7,395 nucleotides of DNA from SAR86 cluster bacterium (lineage in GTDB: Bacteria > Pseudomonadota > Gammaproteobacteria > Magnimaribacterales > D2472). Made by a program: the position numbers and the translations under genes. The notes below the pieces were generated by a model. The model had not been told where the DNA came from. It was given only the letters and a program-made list of their open reading frames with translations, and searched no databases. The DNA lies in contig JADHNM010000051.1 of assembly GCA_016779505.1 (NCBI GenBank), positions 1-7,395 on the forward strand, in the 5' to 3' direction. Shown one piece after another: positions 1 through 5,100 of the stretch. The number at the start of each line of letters is the position of its first letter. Positions within the stretch are counted from its first letter, which is position 1.

Positions 1-1973
1 ATTATGCCGAGGAATTCAAAAAGCTTGATTATGATTCTCTTAAAAAAGATTTAAACGATCTCATGACGGATTCTCAAGATTGGTGGCCTGCAGATTATGG
101 TCATTACGGACCATTTTTTATCAGAATGACATGGCATGCCGCTGGAACATACCGCATAGGAGATGGAAGAGGGGGTGGAGGCACCGGCGCCCAAAGATTT
201 GCACCTCTTAATAGTTGGCCAGATAACGGAAACTTAGACAAGGCCAGAAGGCTGCTTTGGCCAATCAAGCAAAAATATGGAAAACAAATTAGCTGGGCAG
301 ACTTATTGATCTTGGCTGGTAATGTGGCCATTGAATCAATGGGAGGAAAAACCTTTGGATTTGGTGGAGGCCGTCCAGACATTTGGGCTCCTGAAGAAGA
401 TATTAATTGGGGAGCTGAAAAAGAGTGGCTAACTAATGAGAGATACAGTGGGGTTAGGGATTTAGCTAATCCTCTTGGGGCAGTTCAAATGGGCTTAATT
501 TATGTTAATCCTCAAGGCCCTGATGGTGAACCTGATCCGTTAAAAAGCGCTGTTGATATCAGAGAAACTTTTGGACGCATGGCAATGAATGACGAGGAGA
601 CTGTTGCGCTTGTTGCAGGAGGCCACACTTTTGGTAAAGGTCACGGAGCCGGTCCTGATTCTAATGTTGGAGCTGAACCAGAAGGTGCATCTATTGAAGA
701 AATGGGTTTTGGATGGACTAGCTCATATGGATCTGGAAAAGGTAGCGATACCATAACCAGTGGGTTTGAAGGCGCATGGACAGCAAATCCAACCCAGTGG
801 GATAATGGATATTTTGATCTTTTATTTGGTTACGAATGGGAGCAAGCAACAACTCCAGCTGGAGCTATAGTCTGGCATGCAGTTGATCAAAAAGATGAAG
901 ATAAAGCTCCGGATGCTGAAGACTCATCAGTCAAGGTTCCAACAATGATGACCACGGCTGACATGGCTTTAAGAATGGATCCAGAATATAACAAAATATC
1001 AAAACGTTTCCATGAGAATCCTGAAGACTTTGCTGATGCCTTTGCGCGAGCTTGGTTTAAATTGCTTCACAGGGACATGGGACCCAAGAGTAGGTATCTC
1101 GGACCCGAGGTTCCAGATGAAGAGCTAATTTGGCAAGATCCAGTCCCAGCGGGCAACACTGATTATGATATTAGCTCAGTCAAACAAGCTATATCCGAAT
1201 CAGGACTCTCTATTCAAGAAATGGTAGAAACAGCTTGGGCAAGTGCTTCAACATTTAGAAATTCAGATCTGAGAGGCGGCGCTAACGGAGCGAGGATTCG
1301 TTTGGCTCCTCAAAAAGATTGGGATGTTAATAAGCCCGAGCAACTTAAAAAAGTCTTATCAATCTACGAGCAGATTTCTGCAGACACAGGCGCATCCATT
1401 GCTGATGTAATTGTGCTTGGAGGAAACGTAGGTATTGAGAAGGCCTCAGGAGCTGAAGTTCCATTTACTCCAGGTCGTGGCGATGCAACACAAGATCAGA
1501 CTGATGCTGACTCTTTTGCTGTTCTAGAGCCTGTTGCAGATGGTTTTAGAAATTATCTTAATCCAAATTCAAATATACCTGCTGAAGAAATGATGCTGGA
1601 TAAATCACAATTACTTGGTTTGACCGCTCCAGAAATGACTGTTCTATTAGGTGGGATGAGATCGCTGGGGATAAGTAATAATGATTATGGCATTTTTACA
1701 GATAACCCTGATCAACTCTCAAATGATTATTTTGCTACATTGCTTGATATGTCAGTTGCATGGAAACCGAATGGAACTGGTAACTCCTATGAGGGTGTTG
1801 ATAGAGTTTCTGGTGAGAAGGTTAGAACTGCAACCAGAGTTGATTTAGCATTTGGATCTAATTCTCAATTGCGAGCATTGGCCGAGGTCTATGCCAGCGA
1901 TGATGCTAAGGATAAATTTGAGCGTGATTTTATTTCAGCTTGGAATAAAGTTATGAATAACGATCTAATTTAA
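1..1973 (+). CDS. katG: catalase-peroxidase KatG, 5'-truncated by window edge
   Basis: Bifunctional haem enzyme that dismutates hydrogen peroxide and also works as a broad peroxidase. The reading frame is open from base 3 to the TAA at 1971-1973, giving 656 visible residues. The ATG at 63 is internal: the 20 codons before it (YAEEFKKLDYDSLKK...) still match the KatG family, and about 60-65 N-terminal residues are missing. Numbering from the first full codon, the distal haem triad is Arg41, Trp44, His45 (in RMTWHAAGTYR). The partners of the Trp-Tyr-Met crosslink needed for catalase activity are Trp44, Tyr167 (GLIYVNP) and Met193 (RMAMND). The proximal side has His208 (GGHTFGK), Trp259 and Asp320, and the mobile Arg is Arg357 (HRDMGP). 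Ser253 corresponds to Ser315 of the Mycobacterium tuberculosis enzyme. The haem-free C-terminal repeat starts at about residue 375 and is complete. The promoter lies outside the window; a strong terminator follows. Confidence 0.98.
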   Translation, partial: YAEEFKKLDYDSLKKDLNDLMTDSQDWWPADYGHYGPFFIRMTWHAAGTYRIGDGRGGGGTGAQRFAPLNSWPDNGNLDKARRLLWPIKQKYGKQISWADLLILAGNVAIESMGGKTFGFGGGRPDIWAPEEDINWGAEKEWLTNERYSGVRDLANPLGAVQMGLIYVNPQGPDGEPDPLKSAVDIRETFGRMAMNDEETVALVAGGHTFGKGHGAGPDSNVGAEPEGASIEEMGFGWTSSYGSGKGSDTITSGFEGAWTANPTQWDNGYFDLLFGYEWEQATTPAGAIVWHAVDQKDEDKAPDAEDSSVKVPTMMTTADMALRMDPEYNKISKRFHENPEDFADAFARAWFKLLHRDMGPKSRYLGPEVPDEELIWQDPVPAGNTDYDISSVKQAISESGLSIQEMVETAWASASTFRNSDLRGGANGARIRLAPQKDWDVNKPEQLKKVLSIYEQISADTGASIADVIVLGGNVGIEKASGAEVPFTPGRGDATQDQTDADSFAVLEPVADGFRNYLNPNSNIPAEEMMLDKSQLLGLTAPEMTVLLGGMRSLGISNNDYGIFTDNPDQLSNDYFATLLDMSVAWKPNGTGNSYEGVDRVSGEKVRTATRVDLAFGSNSQLRALAEVYASDDAKDKFERDFISAWNKVMNNDLI

Positions 1974-1993
1974 TCTATATCAATTGTCTAACT

Positions 1994-2021
1994 AAAAGGG
2001 GAGCTTAAGCTCCCCTTTTTT
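1994..2021 (+). terminator. intrinsic terminator of katG, probably bidirectional
   Basis: Bases 1994-2019 form a perfect 26-base palindrome. The core stem is GGGGAGC (1998-2004) paired with GCTCCCC (2009-2015) around a TTAA loop. The stem is flanked by four A on the left and six T (2016-2021) on the right, so on the plus strand it is a classic hairpin plus U-tract starting 24 bp after the katG stop. On the minus strand the same hairpin is followed by four T. It lies just beyond the stop of the small minus-strand ORF and could therefore end transcription from both sides, more weakly on the minus strand. Confidence 0.9.
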
Positions 2022-2025
2022 GTAT

Positions 2026-2208
2026 CTAATAGTGGGGGGGTTTTTCATAATCTATTGGAGGAAAAGATAATTTTTTATCTTTTGGCTGATACTTTTTCTT
2101 TTTGCTTGAGTAGTTTGACATGACATCCGCGGCGTCATCTACAGCAGATGGAGTTTGAGGCGCTTGTATCTTTTCAAGATTTTTAATTTTATTTTTTTTA
2201 GTTTCCAT
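2026..2208 (-). CDS. hypothetical small lysine-rich protein, 60 aa
   Basis: I do not recognise this protein. It runs from ATG (2206-2208) to TAG (2026-2028). The translation is hydrophilic and low in complexity: a basic N-terminus (METKKNKIKNLEKI), a short Ala/Asp-rich segment around residues 21-30 (SAVDDAADVM), a lysine run (SSKKKKY) and a proline/aromatic tail (FPPIDYEKPPHY). There is no signal peptide, membrane segment, cysteine pair or catalytic motif; it is probably disordered and could bind nucleic acid or membrane surface, but that is a guess. In favour of a real gene: it fills an otherwise empty 300-bp gap, it ends next to a hairpin that can terminate minus-strand transcription, and it is divergent from coaD. 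Against: there is no good ribosome binding site (only AGG three bases before the ATG), no clear -35, and the composition could arise by chance in AT-rich DNA. Confidence 0.45.
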   Translation of the reverse strand: METKKNKIKNLEKIQAPQTPSAVDDAADVMSNYSSKKKKYQPKDKKLSFPPIDYEKPPHY

Positions 2209-2273
2209 GAGCCTATATTTTACCTAATCCTTGAATATTTTGATGAATTAGGAATGTTTAGTATCATTCGGTA
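2209..2273. promoter_or_regulatory. divergent intergenic region between small ORF and coaD
   Basis: This 65-bp gap must hold the promoter of coaD and, if the small ORF is expressed, its promoter as well. It contains an imperfect inverted repeat with CCTAAT at 2223-2228 and ATTAGG at 2247-2252; extending inward gives 9 of 12 matching positions per arm. A TAGTAT at 2259-2264 is a possible weak -10 for coaD, and a TAAAAT reading leftward at 2222-2217 is a possible -10 for the small ORF, but neither has a convincing -35 at the right distance. No Shine-Dalgarno is evident before the coaD ATG. Confidence 0.35.
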
Positions 2274-2762
2274 ATGAAAACAGCAATTTACCCAGGCTCA
2301 TTTGACCCAATTACTTTTGGGCATATAGATATTGTTGAAAGAGCGGCTGCATTATTTGATAAAGTTATTATTGGAGTTGCTGAGAGTCAGCCCAAAAATC
2401 CTTTGTTTAGTGTGGAGGAAAGAATTGAGCTTATCTCAGAAATTTTCAAAGACAATGCAAAAATTGAAGTTTTAGGATATTCAAGAAAATTAACTGTAGA
2501 TTTGGCAAGAGATAATGATGCCATTGCAATTATCAGAGGCTTGAGAGCGGTTGCCGATTTTGAATACGAATTTCAATTAGCGACCATGAATCGAAGTCTT
2601 GCTCCAGATATTGAGAGTATTTTTTTTACTCCTAAAGATACTTTAATTTATGTTTCATCTAGCTTGGTAAAGGAAATTGCAACATTTGGTGGTGATGTTT
2701 CTCGTTTCGTTTCACCAAATGTGAAAGCTGCTCTGCTAAAAAAAATATCTAGTCAAACCTGA
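2274..2762 (+). CDS. coaD: phosphopantetheine adenylyltransferase CoaD
   Basis: Cytoplasmic enzyme that transfers AMP from ATP to 4'-phosphopantetheine to give dephospho-CoA, the penultimate step of coenzyme A synthesis. The 162-residue length is typical of bacterial PPAT. It is a single nucleotidyltransferase Rossmann fold: the N-terminal nucleotide-binding motif PGSFDPITFGH is at residues 7-17, with Thr14 and His17 forming the (T/H)xGH signature. Lys41 is the expected substrate-binding lysine. The segment IIRGLRAVADFEYE (86-99) carries Arg88 and Arg91. The C-terminal SSSLVKE motif (128-134) completes the ATP site. The ATG at 2274 puts the usual AIYPGSFDP strand at the N-terminus, so the start is secure although no strong ribosome binding site precedes it. 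The last 10 bp overlap the convergent mutM; a coaD/mutM tail-to-tail pair is also what I recall for E. coli. Confidence 0.98.
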   Translation: MKTAIYPGSFDPITFGHIDIVERAAALFDKVIIGVAESQPKNPLFSVEERIELISEIFKDNAKIEVLGYSRKLTVDLARDNDAIAIIRGLRAVADFEYEFQLATMNRSLAPDIESIFFTPKDTLIYVSSSLVKEIATFGGDVSRFVSPNVKAALLKKISSQT

Positions 2763-3565
2763 CATTTTCGACAATAAAAAGTTGCCCTTTGCGATTGGAC
2801 AATTCTCTTAATTGATTCTTTGTTGCAGTTTAAACATTTTTCATTTGCGCGATCATATACAGCTAGATCTATTTTGAAGTAGCCCTTATTTCCATCAGGT
2901 TGATAGAAGTCTTTTAAGGTAGTGCCTCCAGCCTTGATAGCAATCTTTAAGATTTTTTTGGTTGATGCGGCTATCTTATGATGCTCTTTTTTAGTAATTG
3001 TTTTGCTTTTCCTGGTAGGGCGAATTTTGGCATCAAACAAGATTTCATTTGCATAAATATTTCCTATTCCAACGACATTGTGTTGATTCATGAGTGTATT
3101 TTTTATTGGTGACAAAGATTTTTTAATTTTTTGAAACAAGTAGTCTCCATTAAATTCTTCTGACAAGGGTTCTGGGCCAAGCTTCTCTAATAAAAAATGT
3201 GAACTTGGTTTTGTGATGTGGTGCATTGATCCAAATCTTCTTGGATCATTAAAAATTAATTTTCCACTTTGAAAAATAAACTCAACATGGTCATGCTTTT
3301 TATAAAAATTAGAATTCTTTTCAGCAATTCTCAGCGTTCCCGTCATGCCTAAATGAATGAGTATTTGTGATTTATCAATATGGAGGAGTATATATTTTGC
3401 TCTTCTGCTGATTTTATCCACTTTAAGTCCACATAGCTTTTTAAAAGCCTTACAGTCAACTTTCCAACGAAGATTTGGATTATATATTTCTATCGATTCT
3501 ATGTTTTGATTTGTAAACTCTTGAATTGCTTGGACTGAGGTCTCAACCTCTGGCAATTCAGGCAT
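2753..3565 (-). CDS. mutM: formamidopyrimidine-DNA glycosylase MutM (Fpg)
   Basis: Bifunctional base-excision repair enzyme that removes 8-oxoguanine and ring-opened purines from DNA and cuts the strand by beta/delta elimination. The 270 residues match the usual length. Pro2 is the Schiff-base nucleophile and Glu3 the catalytic acid (MPELPEVET). Lys57 lies in RRAKY. Met74, Arg109 and Phe111 are the residues that fill the space left by the flipped base. Lys155, linked to 8-oxoguanine processing in E. coli, and Asn169 (GIGNIY, helix-two-turn-helix) are conserved. The C-terminal zinc finger is intact with Cys244, Cys247, Cys265 and Cys268 and the QRATFYC signature. It starts 3 bp after the tolC stop and is probably co-transcribed with tolC, with only a weak GGGT-like site before the ATG. 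Its 3' end overlaps coaD by 10 bp, leaving no room for an intergenic terminator. Confidence 0.98.
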   Translation of the reverse strand: MPELPEVETSVQAIQEFTNQNIESIEIYNPNLRWKVDCKAFKKLCGLKVDKISRRAKYILLHIDKSQILIHLGMTGTLRIAEKNSNFYKKHDHVEFIFQSGKLIFNDPRRFGSMHHITKPSSHFLLEKLGPEPLSEEFNGDYLFQKIKKSLSPIKNTLMNQHNVVGIGNIYANEILFDAKIRPTRKSKTITKKEHHKIAASTKKILKIAIKAGGTTLKDFYQPDGNKGYFKIDLAVYDRANEKCLNCNKESIKRIVQSQRATFYCRKCQV

Positions 3566-3568
3566 GCT

Positions 3569-4900
3569 CTACCCGAGTAAGTTATTTATTTCTATAAGAT
3601 TTTCTGGGCTGAGAGTGCCAGCTGCTAAGTGCAAGCGGAGGGTAGTAATTAAGTAATCATATTTTGCATTGGAGAGATTTCTCTCTGCGCTGTATAGATT
3701 TTTTTCAGCTTGCAGTAAATCTACTATATTTCTGGTTCCAACTTCATATCCTACTTTTGTAGCTTCAAGTGCACTCGAGGCTGAAACAACAGCTTGTTTT
3801 TGAGCGCGAAGGTTTGCTACCAATGTCACTACATTTGAATATTGGCTGCGGACATCCTGAATAACACCTCTCTCGATAAACAATGCATCTTCTGAAGATT
3901 TATTGGATTCTGCATATGCTTGTTTAGTCCTTGAGATCACAGCACCACCTTGAAAAATTGGCATGGAAAGTTGCAAGCTATAGGTATCTCTTTGAGTTTC
4001 ATCTGGAACGGTGATGTTGAAAGCTCCTCCAGTATTTAATCCATCATAAGCATATTGATTTGTTTCTGACTCAGTTTGAACGCCAACAATATCCACTTTA
4101 GGTAAGTGATTAGACGCTACGCTTCTGGCATTGTTTTTTGAGGCAAACTTCCTGAGATTTGCAGCCTGGAGTCTGAAGTTATTTTCTACAGCTTTTCTTG
4201 CCCATTCTTCTTTAGAAGCAGGCACAGGGTTTGTAACATTCAAGTCATTAACCAGCCCATCCAGAGACAAAATTTCTCTCCCGACCAAGGCATTTAATGC
4301 TTCTTTTGCTGTATAAACTTCTCCTTCTACTCTTGTTCTTGATGCCACACTCAGATCAAACGCCAATTGAGCTTCTTGAACTTCAGTTACAGCTGCAAGT
4401 CCAACTTCATATCTTTGTCTAATTTGATCTAATTGTTTTTTAATTGCTTTTTCTTCTGATCGAGCAGCGCTTAAGTTATCTATTGCACGCAAGACATTGA
4501 AATAAAGCTCAGCAGTTCTTACGATTAATGCTTGCTGAGAGTATGCAAAATCAGCTTCTGACGCGTCAGTTAAAAATTTAGATTGTCTATACTTAAACCA
4601 TGAATCCAGTCTAATTAAGGGTTGAGTTAAGCGAGCAGATGAGCTGAAGTTATTGTATTCATTTTCAAGATTACCATTTTGGTAATATTCATTCCAATTG
4701 GTTTGAGCGCTAATGGATATATTAGGAAGAAGTCCAGCGCGACCCTGTACCTTAATTTCCTTGCCAGATAAGTATGAAAATTCTGCTGATTTATACTGAG
4801 GATCGTTTTCCAGCGCATCGTTGTAAATATCTAGCAGGCTGTCTGCGCCTGAGTTGATACTGAGAGCAAGCAGAGATGTGACTAGAATTTTTTTATTCAT
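3569..4900 (-). CDS. tolC: TolC-family outer membrane channel protein
   Basis: Outer-membrane and periplasmic exit duct that docks to tripartite efflux pumps and type I secretion systems. From the ATG at 4898-4900 it has 443 residues, beginning with a signal peptide (MNKKI, then a hydrophobic stretch, probable cleavage after SGA at residue 19). A GTG at 4925-4927 would add nine residues in front of the signal peptide but sits against the -10 of the likely promoter, so the ATG is preferred. Two outer-membrane efflux repeats follow, roughly 20-215 and 235-435, with matched motifs RYEVGLAAVTEVQEAQ (from 163) and GYEVGTRNIVDLLQAE (from 384). Barrel-strand motifs LTQPL (91-95) and LSMPIFQGG (311-319) resemble E. 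coli TolC closely. In the periplasmic gate, Tyr385, Arg390 and Asp394 are conserved, but the second gate Asp (E. coli 374) is Gln397. The protein stops soon after repeat two and lacks the long polar tail of E. coli TolC. Its export partners are not in the window. Confidence 0.95.
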   Translation of the reverse strand: MNKKILVTSLLALSINSGADSLLDIYNDALENDPQYKSAEFSYLSGKEIKVQGRAGLLPNISISAQTNWNEYYQNGNLENEYNNFSSSARLTQPLIRLDSWFKYRQSKFLTDASEADFAYSQQALIVRTAELYFNVLRAIDNLSAARSEEKAIKKQLDQIRQRYEVGLAAVTEVQEAQLAFDLSVASRTRVEGEVYTAKEALNALVGREILSLDGLVNDLNVTNPVPASKEEWARKAVENNFRLQAANLRKFASKNNARSVASNHLPKVDIVGVQTESETNQYAYDGLNTGGAFNITVPDETQRDTYSLQLSMPIFQGGAVISRTKQAYAESNKSSEDALFIERGVIQDVRSQYSNVVTLVANLRAQKQAVVSASSALEATKVGYEVGTRNIVDLLQAEKNLYSAERNLSNAKYDYLITTLRLHLAAGTLSPENLIEINNLLG

Positions 4901-4911
4901 ATTAAAATTAA

Positions 4912-4926
4912 TGTTTACAGTGAACA
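4912..4926. promoter_or_regulatory. 15-bp near-palindrome on the tolC start point, putative operator
   Basis: TGTTTACAGTGAACA is an inverted repeat with 7-bp arms and one mismatched pair, centred on 4919. It begins directly downstream of the -10 box and spans the predicted start point near 4921, which is where a repressor would block transcription. The family of the binding protein cannot be told from the site; TetR, MarR, LacI and GntR types all use sites of this size. No regulator gene is in the window. Confidence 0.4.
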
Positions 4927-4927
4927 C

Positions 4928-4957
4928 ATTAGAACTCTTTTAGGGATATTCTGTCAA
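4928..4957 (-). promoter_or_regulatory. sigma70-type promoter of tolC-mutM
   Basis: Reading leftward, a perfect -35 TTGACA (4957-4952) is followed after 18 bp by TCTAAT (4933-4928), which matches five of six -10 consensus positions. Transcription would start near 4921, giving a leader of about 20 bases before the tolC ATG at 4900. No clear Shine-Dalgarno is seen in that leader, which is mostly A and T. This is the best promoter match I found in the window. Confidence 0.7.
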
Positions 4958-4985
4958 GTTTTCTTAGCACTGAAATGTTGTTTAT

Positions 4986-5024
4986 TCTATTTTAGTCTAT
5001 TGTTAAAAAATCTCCTAAAATCTC
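4986..5024. repeat. two short direct-repeat pairs, each with 10-bp period
   Basis: TCTATT occurs at 4986-4991 and 4996-5001, and AAAATCTC at 5007-5014 and 5017-5024. Each pair is spaced by exactly 10 bp, about one helical turn, within the tolC/parE divergent region and upstream of the likely parE -10. The sequence is strongly A/T-biased, so the repeats could be chance. They could also mark intrinsic curvature or a tandem protein-binding site. Confidence 0.3.
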
Positions 5025-5058
5025 TTCAATTAATAGCTTTCTTTCAATTTAGTTAGAG

Positions 5059-5064
5059 TAGAAT
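5059..5064 (+). promoter_or_regulatory. possible -10 box of parE-parC
   Basis: TAGAAT matches five of six positions of the sigma70 -10 consensus. A start near 5071 would leave a leader of about 30 bases that includes the ribosome binding site at 5088-5092. No recognisable -35 lies 16-18 bp upstream, so the assignment is weak. Confidence 0.3.
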
Positions 5065-5087
5065 ACTAGGTAAAAGTTCATTAGCAT

Positions 5088-5092
5088 CAGGA
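5088..5092 (+). promoter_or_regulatory. ribosome binding site that fixes the parE TTG start
   Basis: CAGGA ends 8 bases before the TTG at 5101. An in-frame TAA occupies 5098-5100, immediately before the TTG, so no upstream start is possible. The next in-frame ATG would remove the start of the ATPase domain. Confidence 0.75.
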
Positions 5093-5100
5093 AATATTAA

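Noticed and set aside
63..65. ATG as the start of katG
   Set aside because: The 20 codons before it continue the KatG family sequence in frame, and starting there would drop the N-terminal region of the enzyme. The gene simply runs off the left edge.
104..382. Minus-strand ORF opposite katG
   Set aside because: It is fully antisense to a well-conserved part of katG and its translation resembles no protein family; it is a coding shadow.
4131..4316. Plus-strand ORF inside tolC
   Set aside because: Antisense to conserved tolC sequence, with no ribosome binding site or family features.
4627..4818. Second minus-strand frame inside tolC
   Set aside because: Out-of-frame reading of the tolC N-terminal region; the tolC frame itself is clearly coding.
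4901..4927. GTG at 4925-4927 as the tolC start
   Set aside because: It would put nine extra residues before a normal signal peptide and lies next to the predicted -10, upstream of the likely transcription start.
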